Assembly (NCBI RefSeq): GCF_037137075.1
Contig: NZ_JBBBNV010000033.1
Coordinates: 1 to 43,221, forward strand
Direction: 5' to 3'
Length of the DNA: 43,221 nt
From: JBBBNV01 sp037137075
Lineage (GTDB): Bacteria; Bacillota; Bacilli; Paenibacillales; NBRC-103111
The translations under genes and the position numbers were made by a program. Position 1 is the stretch's first letter. Each line of letters opens with the position of its first letter. The notes under the pieces are model-generated. The model ran no database searches, was not told where the DNA came from, and was given only the letters and a program-made list of their open reading frames with translations. Positions 33,921 to 42,187 of this stretch are shown piece by piece.

Positions 33921-34028
33921 CGCCAGTCCCTCCATCGTCATCAGTCATGCAGTGTGTCTTGCAGCAGGCTCCTTCAGGTTCAGCGGCTTGATCCCTCCCT
34001 CCGGTGGTCCGGTTGCTTGATTACCCAC

Positions 34029-34049
34029 AATTCCTATTAATTTAGTATG
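34029..34049 (-). promoter_or_regulatory. Sulfur-operon motif, copy in front of the hydrolase-yezD-sbp operon
   Basis: The minus strand reads CATACTAAATTAATAGGAAT then T, about 10-30 nt after the predicted start site. Sixteen of 21 positions match the motif before cysTWA (27216-27236), including ACTAAA and TAGG at the same spacing. Confidence 0.6.
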
Positions 34050-34065
34050 TTTTGCTGTTGAACGT

Positions 34066-34095
34066 ATTATATAATCGTGCAAACCCGCGTGTCAA
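34066..34095 (-). promoter_or_regulatory. Promoter of the hydrolase-yezD-sbp operon
   Basis: A perfect TTGACA (34095-34090) and a perfect TATAAT (34071-34066) with an 18-bp spacer, the same architecture as the cysTWA promoter. The start site would be near 34059, giving a leader of about 140 nt. Confidence 0.85.
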
Positions 34096-34195
34096 TACGT
34101 TTTTTCTAGAAAAATAGCTTTCCCTTCCTCCAAACGAGCTGCATCCGTTTATAAGCAGGATTCTTCGTATCTATAAATTATTCTGATACATGACG

Positions 34196-34239
34196 AAAAA
34201 TAACCGGCCGCTCGCCCTTAAGCCCGTCGTTCCCGGTTA
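34196..34239 (-). terminator. Terminator downstream of yitT (distal)
   Basis: TAACCGG (34201-34207) pairs with CCGGTTA (34233-34239), and the minus strand then gives five T (34200-34196). It may back up the nearer terminator at 34258-34323. Confidence 0.65.
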
Positions 34240-34257
34240 TACGCCGAATATTTTCTT

Positions 34258-34323
34258 CCTGGAAAAAATAAGTCCCGCCGTGCAGCAAACAGCCGATTGC
34301 GGCCGCAGGCAAGCACAGCGGGA
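34258..34323 (-). terminator. Terminator after the yitT-type gene (proximal)
   Basis: A long imperfect stem, GTCCCGC with GTG on one side and CAC with GCGGGAC on the other, followed on the minus strand by TTATTTTTTCC. It lies about 65 nt past the stop of the yitT-type gene. Confidence 0.75.
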
Positions 34324-34388
34324 CGTCTAGTTACGATCTGCCCGGAAGAGGATCGGATCGAACAGAGTATCTTTTCAGTACGAAATGC

Positions 34389-35255
34389 TTAGTGAATGTT
34401 GTTTTTCTCAAAATTGCCGCCCAGCACATCGGATACATGCTGAATGGAAATAAACGCCTTGCTGTCAATTTCATGCACAATCGCCTTCAGCTTGGCGACC
34501 TCCAGCCGCGTCACCACACAATAAATCATTTGCGTATCTTCCTTGGTGTAGCCGCCCTTGGCATAAATGTAGGTCGTGCTGCGGCCCAGGCGGCTGATGA
34601 TGGCTTCCGAGATTTCTTCATATTCGCTAGAGATGATCGTTACCGATTTGGATTCATCCAGGCCTTCTACAACAATATCCATGACCTTGGCGGCGATATA
34701 GAAAGTGAAAATCGAATACATGGCTGAATCCCATCCGAACACGAAGCCGGCAATGATAAAAATAAAGACGTTAATTATCATGACGATTTGGCCGACCGGA
34801 ATCCGGGTTTTCTTGGACAGGAGGATGGCAACAATTTCTGTCCCGTCCAGCGATCCTCCGAAACGGATCACCAGACCGATGCCTAGACCGAGAATCAGCC
34901 CGCCGAACAGGACCGCCAATATTTTCTCATTCGTAAACGGATCTACATGATGAAGCAGCGCGGTGGTGGCGGACATTAAACCGATGGCATATAAAGTGGA
35001 AAAGGCAAAGGTTTTGCCGATTTGCTTGTAGCCGAGGATGAGAAACGGAACGTTGATGAAGAAGATGAATAGTCCGAGAGGAACCGGAGTCACGTGGGAC
35101 AGCACAATGGAAATACCGGTGATTCCGCCGTCAATGACCTGATTCGGGACGAGAAAGACTTCGAGTGCAACCGCCATTAAGATGGCGCCGAGCGTGAGAA
35201 AAATAGCCCTTTTCAAAAAATCCAAGATTGTAAGCCTTTTGTGCGTGCGTGTCAT
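34389..35255 (-). CDS. YitT family membrane protein (DUF161 plus DUF2179)
   Basis: A 288-residue membrane protein. Five to six hydrophobic helices lie in residues 12-185, with the family motif LVPNQVIDGGITGISIVLS at about 35-54 and GGLILGLGIGLVIRFGGSLDGTEI at about 115-140. The C-terminal DUF2179 domain (about 205-283) is soluble, with TTYIYAKGGYTKEDTQMIYC near its centre. Members are common in Bacilli as several paralogues per genome, and their transported substrate is unknown. ATG 35255 has an AAAAGGGG site. A good promoter (35292-35320) precedes it and two terminators follow, so it is transcribed alone. Confidence 0.94.
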   Translation of the reverse strand: MTRTHKRLTILDFLKRAIFLTLGAILMAVALEVFLVPNQVIDGGITGISIVLSHVTPVPLGLFIFFINVPFLILGYKQIGKTFAFSTLYAIGLMSATTALLHHVDPFTNEKILAVLFGGLILGLGIGLVIRFGGSLDGTEIVAILLSKKTRIPVGQIVMIINVFIFIIAGFVFGWDSAMYSIFTFYIAAKVMDIVVEGLDESKSVTIISSEYEEISEAIISRLGRSTTYIYAKGGYTKEDTQMIYCVVTRLEVAKLKAIVHEIDSKAFISIQHVSDVLGGNFEKNNIH

Positions 35256-35291
35256 TTACTGATTGCCCCTTTTCTGCGATGGATAGTTATT

Positions 35292-35320
35292 ATTGTACTA
35301 TTCCTGCCTCCAAATTCCAA
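35292..35320 (-). promoter_or_regulatory. Promoter of the yitT-type gene
   Basis: A -35 TTGGAA (35320-35315) and a -10 TACAAT (35297-35292) with a 17-bp spacer. Confidence 0.6.
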
Positions 35321-35333
35321 AAAGAGCGGCAGC

Positions 35334-35361
35334 TTGACAAAATTCCCCGCTGAAGGAAAAT
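35334..35361 (+). promoter_or_regulatory. Candidate promoter of the DHODH-like fusion gene
   Basis: A perfect TTGACA (35334-35339) is followed after 16 bp by GAAAAT (35356-35361), a weak -10. It lies about 60 bp before the TTG start. Confidence 0.4.
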
Positions 35362-35422
35362 GGACATGTAGTGTCATACTCCGCAGCAGCAAACCGATTC
35401 AAGTGAAAGGGAGGAACCCGCA

Positions 35423-37387
35423 TTGCCAGACTGGTCGTACCAAACCTTATTCCGTCCTTTGCTATTCCGGCTTCCGGCCGCCGCAAGCCGGGCGGTCACG
35501 CTCCATGCCATCGGACTGCTCAGCAGGCTTCCGCTCGGCTCCCTGGTCATACGCACACTCGGCCATATGGAAACCGCTCCTTTACTGGAAAGCAAGCTGG
35601 CCGGCATTCCACTGAAATATCCTGTCGGCCTGAGCGGCGGATTAGATCCGCTGGGCACGGCTCACCGGGCGCTGGCCCAATTCGGGTTCGGCTTTGTCGA
35701 AATCGGCCCGGTTACTGTGCAGCCGGTTGCAGGAGAAGCGCCGATGAAGCGTGAGCTTTCATCGGAAGCTATCATTTATCCCGACCGGTTTGAAAATCAA
35801 GGCCTGGCGCATACACTCCGCCGGTTAGAGCGCAAGCAGGGGCACCGGCTTCCTATCATGCTGCGCCTGGCTCCTATGCCCGGCAGCACAGCGAGGGATG
35901 CAGTAAATCAGATGAAGCTGCTGGCAGAGCAGCTTAGCCCGTATGCCGCCGCCCTGTACATCGACGGGCTCCATCCGGGCTGGAGCAGCAAGGAGGCTTC
36001 CCTTTATCTGGAGGCAGTCGCACAAGCCCTTCACAGCGCTTGTCCCGCTGTGCCCTTGCTGCTGTATGTGCCGCTGGACTATCCGCCCGATCGGCTGGAA
36101 TCGCTGGCCTCGGAGGGCCAGCTCACCGGATGGGCGGGAATCGCCCTCGGCGATACGCAGCAAACCGCCGAGGGCGATGTCGCCGGCCGTAACGGGAAGC
36201 AGCTGTCCATCCGGCTGCTAAGCTGTTTGCGCCGCCGAATCGGCCCGGAGCTCCCTATTATTGCCGCCGGAGGCGTCCATGAGCCGCAGGACGCCCTGGA
36301 GCTGAAGCAGGCAGGGGCAAGTTACGTGCAGCTGCACAGCGGGATGGTATACGCCGGGCCGGGACTGGCCAAACGGGTCAATGAAGCTCTTATTTATGAG
36401 CAAATCGCATCGGGGGCGGCGAAGCTCCCTTCCGCTCCCCCCTTCTGGCACAGCTGGGGCTGGATGTGCCTGCTTGGCATCGGCATGATTATCGGCGGCC
36501 TGCTGGCCTGGATTATTGCCGCCACTACGGTTGTGCTGCCTTATGATTTGGCCTATTTGCTGATGACCCCGGAGCAGATCGCCGGGGCGAACGGCAGGCT
36601 GCTGCCGTTTATGTCCCACGACCGGGTCACCTTGGCCGGGACGATGATCTCCATCGGCATTCTTTATTATCAGCTTGGACGCTATGGTTTGCGGGAGGGG
36701 CTGCACTGGGCCAGAACGGCGCTGCTCACTTCCGGGCTAGTTGGCTTCAGCAGCTTCTTCCTGTATCTCGGCTACGGCTATTTCGATCCGCTTCATGCCT
36801 TGGCCGGTGCGCTGCTGCTGCCCATGTTCATCATGTCCATGCGAAGCGGCGCCGATTTGCCGCTCAAGGATCAGCCGAACCTGCGGAATGACCGGAGCTG
36901 GAGGCTTGCCCAGTGGGGGCAGCTGCTGTTCGTCATTCTCGGCTTCGCGCTGGCCATCGGCGGAATCGTCATTTCTGTTGTAGGAATTACGGGCATTTTT
37001 GTGGCTACGGATTTGGAATTTCTCTGTACGACGCCGGACATGCTTGCTCAAATCAACGAGCGTCTGCTGCCGCTCATCGCCCACGACCGCGCGGGCTTCG
37101 GCGGAGCGCTGTTCTCCAACGCCCTGGCGCTGCTGGCGACAGCGCTGTGGGGCCTGCAGCAGGGGCAGCGCTGGCTCTGGTGGACATTGCTGGTTGGCGG
37201 GTTTCCGGGATTTTTGGCGGGCTTCAGTGTTCATGCCGCTATCGGGTATACGGATTTTTGGCATTTGGCGCCGGCTTATTTCGCCTTTGCCCTGTATGCC
37301 GCTGGCCTTGTGCTGCTCTATCCTTACTTAATGAAGCCGGCCGGACCTATTCGGCGACTCGACACGTCGAATCCATACCTGAATTGA
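35423..37387 (+). CDS. Dihydroorotate-dehydrogenase-like protein fused to a duplicated eight-helix membrane domain
   Basis: A 654-residue protein starting at TTG 35423, with AGGGAGG 8 nt upstream. Residues 1-325 follow a class 2 DHODH: GLDPLGTAHRALAQFGFGFVEIGPVTVQP, and LPIIAAGGVHEPQDALELKQ leading to AGASYVQLHSGMVYAGPGL, the FMN-phosphate region. Key parts are changed. Where class 2 enzymes read ISSPNTPGLR it has DGLHPGWSSKE, the flavin-binding Lys strand reads LLLYVPLDY, and NTT is GDT. It is therefore probably not an active pyrimidine enzyme. Residues 335-645 hold about eight helices in two similar halves, each with a loop ending RLLPF/L-x-x-HDR. The fold may bind a flavin or nucleotide for a membrane function. 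It is followed by a truncated EamA gene. Confidence 0.85.
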   Translation: MPDWSYQTLFRPLLFRLPAAASRAVTLHAIGLLSRLPLGSLVIRTLGHMETAPLLESKLAGIPLKYPVGLSGGLDPLGTAHRALAQFGFGFVEIGPVTVQPVAGEAPMKRELSSEAIIYPDRFENQGLAHTLRRLERKQGHRLPIMLRLAPMPGSTARDAVNQMKLLAEQLSPYAAALYIDGLHPGWSSKEASLYLEAVAQALHSACPAVPLLLYVPLDYPPDRLESLASEGQLTGWAGIALGDTQQTAEGDVAGRNGKQLSIRLLSCLRRRIGPELPIIAAGGVHEPQDALELKQAGASYVQLHSGMVYAGPGLAKRVNEALIYEQIASGAAKLPSAPPFWHSWGWMCLLGIGMIIGGLLAWIIAATTVVLPYDLAYLLMTPEQIAGANGRLLPFMSHDRVTLAGTMISIGILYYQLGRYGLREGLHWARTALLTSGLVGFSSFFLYLGYGYFDPLHALAGALLLPMFIMSMRSGADLPLKDQPNLRNDRSWRLAQWGQLLFVILGFALAIGGIVISVVGITGIFVATDLEFLCTTPDMLAQINERLLPLIAHDRAGFGGALFSNALALLATALWGLQQGQRWLWWTLLVGGFPGFLAGFSVHAAIGYTDFWHLAPAYFAFALYAAGLVLLYPYLMKPAGPIRRLDTSNPYLN

Positions 37388-37397
37388 GGGACTTCCT

Positions 37398-38036
37398 TTG
37401 AAATACATGCTATACGTTTTGCCTGACGCATGCAGCTATGGCGTGCTGTCCACCTTTATTAAACAGGCTTATGATGAAGGCTTTCGTGCCGGGCAAGTGT
37501 CCGGCTCGCAAATGCTGTTCGTCCTGCTGCTGATGTGGCTGCTCGCGTTGTGGCAGCAGGCCCGGCGGACATCCGGTCCGGTCACCCCGATCGGTCGGAC
37601 GGCTCACGGCGGACAAACAGCGCCTGGAGCCAATAGATTCGGAAGACCGCTTTGGAAGGACATGATCGCGCTGCTCGCTGCAGGGCTGCCCATGGGTCTG
37701 ACCAGCCTGTTCTACTACGGCTCCCTGCAGTACGTCCCGGCTTCGCTGGTAATGATTCTCCTGTTCCAGTTCGTGTGGATTGGCGTCCTGCTCGATGCCT
37801 TGCTGTCACGCAAAAGGCCGGGCGGCAGGCAAATGCTTGCCGTTGCGGCGCTATTCACAGGCACAGTGCTGGCGGCAGGCCAGAGCGAAATGCTCTGCCT
37901 TCCCTGGCCAGGTATCGGGCTCGGCCTATTCCTGTTCACTTCATATTTCAACTCCCACTCCCGATCCGGCATAACCTGCCCTGAGGCAACTTTTTTTGTC
38001 GGTTTCAACAAGTTTTGCGGTTATCAAATTCCTTGA
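37398..38036 (+). pseudogene. Truncated EamA/DMT family transporter
   Basis: A 212-codon frame whose first 180 residues look like the N-terminal half of an EamA (drug/metabolite) transporter: several hydrophobic helices, the MGLTSLFYYGSLQYVPASLVMILLFQ repeat core and LFTGTVLAAG. EamA exporters normally have about 300 residues and two such halves. Here the chain stops after the FLFTSYF segment, and the tail NSHSRSGITCPEATFFVGFN is not membrane-like. The second half is missing, so I call it a truncated gene. It starts at TTG 37398 only 10 nt after the DHODH-like gene, with GAGGG upstream, so the two were probably one unit. Confidence 0.65.
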
Positions 38037-38143
38037 ATAGCCCCAATAAATCGGCGCGGCGGTAAAACTGTTTCTCTAGACCCACACGGGATTCATCCGT
38101 TATCATGTGTAGAGCAAATAAAACGGAAGAGGTGCAGCGTACC

Positions 38144-39046
38144 GTGGACGTATACAACAACATCAAGGAAAGTGAGAAGGGGGCCTGGCTCAGCATCGGC
38201 GCCTATCTTGTTCTGGCCGCGCTCAAGCTGGCATCCGGCTGGTATTTCGCCTCCGAGGCCCTGACGGCCGACGGCTGGAACAATACCTCCGATATCGTCG
38301 TCTCCCTCGCTGTTCTGGTCGGCCTGCGGCTCTCACGCAAGCCGCCGGATGATGACCATCCCTACGGCCATTTCCGGGCGGAGACGATCGCCGCGCTGGT
38401 CGCCTCCATTCTCATGATCACCGTTGGCCTCCAGGTGCTGTACCAGGCTGTCACCAGCCTCTTGTCGCCGGAAAAAGCAGCTGCGCCGGATATGCCTGCC
38501 GCCTGGATTGCGCTCGGCTGCTCAGTGATTATGTTCTTCGTGTATGCCTACAACATGCGCCTGGCCCGCAAGGTAGACAGTCAGGCGCTGCGGGCGGCGG
38601 CGGCGGACAACCGCTCTGACGCGCTCGTGAGCCTGGGAGCTTTTGGCGGAATTAGCGTTTCCCGTTTCGGCCTGCAGTGGCTGGATACTTTAACTGCACT
38701 CATTATCGGCATCCTGATTTGCAAAACGGCGATCGATATATTCCGCGAAACGTCCCATTCGCTCACGGACGGATTCGATGAGACGCGGCTCGATGAATTT
38801 CGGGACACAATACTGCATATTGAGGGTGTCGATGAAATCAAGGACCTGCGGGCCCGGCAGCACGGCAATCAGGTGCTGCTCGATGTTGTCGTCTGCGTGG
38901 ACTACCGGCTCAACGTGTGGGAAAGCCATGAAATTTGCGAGGAAATTGAAGAAAAAATGATGAAGGTGCATCAAATTCATTTCGTTCATGTTCATATTGA
39001 ACCGGTCGATACCCCTGAGCAGCCAGCGGCCAAGGTTGTGAATTAG
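38144..39046 (+). CDS. Cation diffusion facilitator, MneP/MneS type (probable manganese exporter)
   Basis: A 300-residue CDF antiporter with six helices in residues about 15-200 and a cytoplasmic ferredoxin-like domain after that. The metal site is seen in TADGWNNTSDIV (helix 2) and AAADNRSDALVS (helix 5), with DDDHPYGHFRAETIAAL between helices 2 and 3. The DG-x-NN-x-x-D form and the HPYGHFRAE loop resemble B. subtilis MneP (YdfM) and MneS (YeaB), Mn(II) efflux pumps. The start is uncertain: GTG 38144 has GAAGAGG about 10 nt upstream, and ATG 38105 has no site. It is a single gene; I see no MntR box I can defend. Confidence 0.92.
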   Translation: MDVYNNIKESEKGAWLSIGAYLVLAALKLASGWYFASEALTADGWNNTSDIVVSLAVLVGLRLSRKPPDDDHPYGHFRAETIAALVASILMITVGLQVLYQAVTSLLSPEKAAAPDMPAAWIALGCSVIMFFVYAYNMRLARKVDSQALRAAAADNRSDALVSLGAFGGISVSRFGLQWLDTLTALIIGILICKTAIDIFRETSHSLTDGFDETRLDEFRDTILHIEGVDEIKDLRARQHGNQVLLDVVVCVDYRLNVWESHEICEEIEEKMMKVHQIHFVHVHIEPVDTPEQPAAKVVN

Positions 39047-39209
39047 CCGTTTGCCTCTGGCTGCTCAGGGGGGATTCTTCCCCAAGCCCCCTATGGAATA
39101 CACTCCCCGCGCGATACACCAGGCTTGTTACCTTTGAGCTTTCAAGTCCTGCTTCACTTCAATCCCTTTTTTTCTCCTCCAATCGTGCGCCCGATGAAAA
39201 ATTACATAC

Positions 39210-39246
39210 AAAAAACGGACGTTCCAGTTGAAATGGACGTCCGTTT
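39210..39246 (-). terminator. Terminator after the DUF2325 gene
   Basis: AAACGGACGT (39213-39222) pairs with ACGTCCGTTT (39237-39246), and the minus strand then gives six T. It lies about 85 nt past the DUF2325 stop and may also stop read-through from the CDF gene. Confidence 0.8.
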
Positions 39247-39331
39247 CTGCTTGAAGCGCGTCTCGCGCAATGAAAGGCCCAATTTATTGTTATGCGCAAG
39301 GCATTGCGCGGCTAGCCGCGCTGCCTTCTGT

Positions 39332-39667
39332 TTACGCCCGCCCGCGCTGCACGCCGCAGCTGCCTTCCTGTGCGGCTTTACAAAGCTCGCGACAATCACA
39401 CAGCACTTTTTGCACCGAACACCAGGAACGCTTCGCATAATAAATCGGCACCTCCTGATCCTTCGCCTGCTGCTTGATGACCTTGGACAGGTTGTGATTC
39501 ACGTAGTCCGTCAGGACGAGCACCGCATCGACATTTTCCGGAATGCCCTTCTTGACCGCCTGGCATTTGCGGCCGGAAATGTGCAGCACCTCCCGAAAGC
39601 CCATCTCATTCAAATGATCCTTCATATTCCCTAAATGGTCGGCACCGACCACAAGTAAATTCGCCAT
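39332..39667 (-). CDS. DUF2325 family protein
   Basis: A 111-residue cytosolic protein with a Rossmann-like alpha/beta pattern. It starts MANLLVVGADHLGNMKDHLN, passes ISGRKCQAVKKGIPENVDAV and LVLTDYVNHNLSKVIKQQAK, and ends in a Cys-rich segment. DUF2325 has no proven function; its Cys placement and frequent link to metal or iron genes suggest a redox or metal role, which is inference. The start at ATG 39667 is preferred because AAGGAG lies 10 nt upstream; the in-frame extension to 39871 has no domain. A Fur-like box lies about 150 bp upstream. Confidence 0.88.
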   Translation of the reverse strand: MANLLVVGADHLGNMKDHLNEMGFREVLHISGRKCQAVKKGIPENVDAVLVLTDYVNHNLSKVIKQQAKDQEVPIYYAKRSWCSVQKVLCDCRELCKAAQEGSCGVQRGRA

Positions 39668-39815
39668 TGCAGTTTCGCTCCTTCTTCGCTTAAGTAGATG
39701 TATTGCTATTGTGCAGGCTGGGCTAGCGCAATCGTCTGCCAGCTCTATGTATGTGCTCCCATGTGGTTCAACTGAAATAACGGCTGACGTGATTTGATCA
39801 TAATTCTTATTTGGT

Positions 39816-39830
39816 TGATAATAATTCTCA
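39816..39830. promoter_or_regulatory. Fur-like box upstream of the DUF2325 gene
   Basis: TGATAATAATTCTCA matches the 7-1-7 Fur/PerR/Zur-type palindrome TGATAATnATTATCA at all but one position. Repeats of CAAT- and TCAAT-type sequence follow it to 39846. Control by Fur, PerR or Zur cannot be told apart by eye. Confidence 0.6.
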
Positions 39831-39902
39831 ATCTCAATTTCAATTATATTCATCCTTTGGGCGAAACGCAAGTGTTAGATTCGACCAAAGGCATCCAAAT
39901 TA

Positions 39903-39951
39903 AAAAATTCCCATTTTTCAGCCCGATTAATCGGATTGTAAAATGGGAATT
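39903..39951 (-). terminator. Terminator downstream of the SulP gene
   Basis: A long, near-perfect inverted repeat. The outer arms AAATTCCCATTTT and AAAATGGGAATTT enclose an inner palindrome CCGATTAATCGG. On the minus strand a T-rich run follows. It lies about 150 nt past the SulP stop. Confidence 0.8.
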
Positions 39952-40099
39952 TGTTCTTGATTTCTGCAGGATTTGAGGCAATTCGGCTTTATTTCAACCA
40001 TTTCGGCGTTTGAAGCGATAAAATGTGTCCAGCTTCAGAATGCTTCTACAGGACAGAATCGATTCCTGCTTTTATAGATCTCACATTTACTCAGCCCAT

Positions 40100-41554
40100 C
40101 TAGTGGGCCCCGGACGACCCCGAGAGTCCGACCTGCTCAACAAGCCGGCGGCTGTGTTCGTTCAGTCCGGTAATCGATACCTTTTTGCCGGCCTGCTCAT
40201 ATTTGGCGATCAGCTTGCCGACGGCTGTAACTGCGGATTGATCCCAAACCTGGGAGTGTGTAAAATCAACCGTCACCGTCTCCGGATCGCCGCTGTAATC
40301 GAACAGCTCGGCAAAGGAGGAAACTGTGGCAAAAAACAGCGGGCCGCTTACGCGATACAGCTTGGCTCCGTTCTTCTGCTGTACGGCCTCCGCTTTAATG
40401 TGCGCCGCCTTCCAGGCGAACAGCAGCGCGCTCACCAGCACACCGGCGATGACGCCCTTGGACAGGTCGTGAGTTACCAGCACAATCGCGACAGTAATGA
40501 GCATGACCACCGCATCGCCGCGCGGCACCTGATGAAGCTTCAGCGAGGACCAATTGAACGTGCTGAAGGACACCATAATCATCACTCCGACAAGCGCAGC
40601 CATCGGGATTTGCTTCACGATATCCGCCAGCAGCATAATCAGAATAAGCAGGAACACACCGGCTGTGAACGTGGACAGCCTTGTCCGGCCGCCTGAACGG
40701 ACATTAATGACCGTTTGCCCGATCATCGCGCACCCCGCCATGCCGCCGAACAGGCCGGTCACGAAGTTGGCCAGACCCTGGCCCTTGATTTCCCGATTTT
40801 TGTTGCTCTTCGTATCGGTCAGCTCATCAACAAGTGTGGCTGTCAGGAGCGATTCCATAATGCCGACCAGTGCCAGCGACAGCGAATACGGGAAAATAAT
40901 ACGCAGCGTCTCCAGCGAGAGCGGCACCTCCGGCAAATGAAACAGCGGCAGCGTGCTGCGGATATCGCCCATGTCGCCGACGGTCTTCAGGTCAACGCCC
41001 AGCGCAACCGCCAGCGAGCCGACCACCACAATCGCTACAAGCGGAGAAGGGACCGCCTTCGTAAACCGGGGCAAAATATAAATGATTGCCAGCGTCAGCG
41101 CCACCAGCGCGTAAAGCTGCCAGCCCGCGCCTTTAAAGTGCGGCAGCTGCGCCGTGAAGATAAGTATCCCCAAGGCATTAACGAAGCCCAGCATCACGGG
41201 ATGCGGCACGAAGGTAATAAACCGGCCCAGCTTCAGCAGCCCCATCAGAAATTGCAGCACACCGGTCAGGATGGTCGCGGCCAGCATGTATTCAAAGCCG
41301 TGCTCCCGGACCAGACTTGCCAGCACCAGCGCCATAGCGCCTGTCGCGGCGGATATCATGGCGGGCCGCCCGCCGGCAATCGCCGTAATCATCGCAATGC
41401 AAAAAGAGGCATACAGGCCGACCATCGGGTCAACACCCGCAATAATGGAGAAGGCAATAGCCTCGGGAATCAACGCCAGCGCAACCGTAATACCGGACAG
41501 CAAATCGGTGCGGACCGTCGTCAACCGCCCGTTTGAAACTTGTGCTTGTGACAC
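40100..41554 (-). CDS. SulP family anion transporter with STAS domain
   Basis: A 484-residue secondary transporter of the SulP/SLC26 family. The start is GTG 41554 with AAAGGAAG about 10 nt upstream. Helices fill residues 10-370, with the family motifs LIPEAIAFSIIAGVDPMVGLYASF (helix 1) and GMAGCAMIGQTVINVRSGGRTRLST. The C-terminal STAS domain (about 390-475) holds VTVDFTHSQVWDQSAVTAVG. Members carry sulfate, bicarbonate or dicarboxylates, and the substrate of this one is open. The sulfur genes nearby make sulfate possible, but the shared sulfur-operon motif is absent upstream. A TATAAT at 41649-41644 may be its -10 box. Confidence 0.94.
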   Translation of the reverse strand: MSQAQVSNGRLTTVRTDLLSGITVALALIPEAIAFSIIAGVDPMVGLYASFCIAMITAIAGGRPAMISAATGAMALVLASLVREHGFEYMLAATILTGVLQFLMGLLKLGRFITFVPHPVMLGFVNALGILIFTAQLPHFKGAGWQLYALVALTLAIIYILPRFTKAVPSPLVAIVVVGSLAVALGVDLKTVGDMGDIRSTLPLFHLPEVPLSLETLRIIFPYSLSLALVGIMESLLTATLVDELTDTKSNKNREIKGQGLANFVTGLFGGMAGCAMIGQTVINVRSGGRTRLSTFTAGVFLLILIMLLADIVKQIPMAALVGVMIMVSFSTFNWSSLKLHQVPRGDAVVMLITVAIVLVTHDLSKGVIAGVLVSALLFAWKAAHIKAEAVQQKNGAKLYRVSGPLFFATVSSFAELFDYSGDPETVTVDFTHSQVWDQSAVTAVGKLIAKYEQAGKKVSITGLNEHSRRLVEQVGLSGSSGAH

Positions 41555-41782
41555 GTTTGTAACTTCCTTTCCTCCGTACATACCGTAAAAGCGAGCTTCC
41601 ACGCCACCGCGCCCTTACAGCAGCCGTTACTCTGCAAGCCTTTATTATACACGCAACAATACCGGCAGTCCCGGCTGCGAAGGGGCATGAGAGCGGATAC
41701 AAGGCTTTTAACGGCACGATATCTCTAGTATTCTTTCATTTTGAATAATCTAGCTTCCATTATCTATCGATAAGAAATAGTG

Positions 41783-42187
41783 CTATTCCTCAATTTGCCT
41801 GCGTCCGGCATAGCCGTCCTCATAGCCGTGATAATGGGCTACACGCTCTTCTCCCTGCCGCCAGCATAGCAGCACCTCTTCCCCATCGATGACCGCAGGA
41901 AAATCAACCAGGCCCAAATCAATATCCTTAAGCTGAATGCCCTTTAAGGTAAAGCTCTGAATTTGGGTGCGGGCTTGAATTTGGAGAAATTCCATTTCGC
42001 TCTCCAGTATAAAAAAGCGCTCTTCGTCCACCCGGACATGCTCGGCAAGCTGCCTGGTCTTGAGCTGCCGGTGCTCGAAAAGCTTCTCTTCAAATTCCTT
42101 CTTCGTCTTCTGCAGCGCCTCCAGCTCCAAGCGGATCAGCGGAAGCATCCGGTTCGCCTCTTCAGGGGTAAACCGCTTCTCGTTCAT
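41783..42187 (-). CDS. DUF2203 family protein
   Basis: A 134-residue soluble protein. It begins with the family signature KRFTPEEANRMLPLIR, followed by a long charged coiled-coil helix pair (residues 15-85), and ends with GIQLKDIDLGLVDFPAVIDG then LLCWRQGEERVAHYHGYEDG. DUF2203 proteins are widespread in aerobic bacteria and have no assigned function. The ATG at 42187 has AGGAG 8 nt upstream; the ATG at 42193 is too close to it. It stands alone, 228 nt upstream of the SulP gene on the same strand. Confidence 0.92.
   Translation of the reverse strand: MNEKRFTPEEANRMLPLIRLELEALQKTKKEFEEKLFEHRQLKTRQLAEHVRVDEERFFILESEMEFLQIQARTQIQSFTLKGIQLKDIDLGLVDFPAVIDGEEVLLCWRQGEERVAHYHGYEDGYAGRRQIEE

Noticed and set aside
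33905..33935. GGAGGGACTGGC resembling the SAM (S-box) riboswitch core
   Set aside because: It coincides with the ribosome site and start codon of the hydrolase gene, and the other S-box helices are absent.
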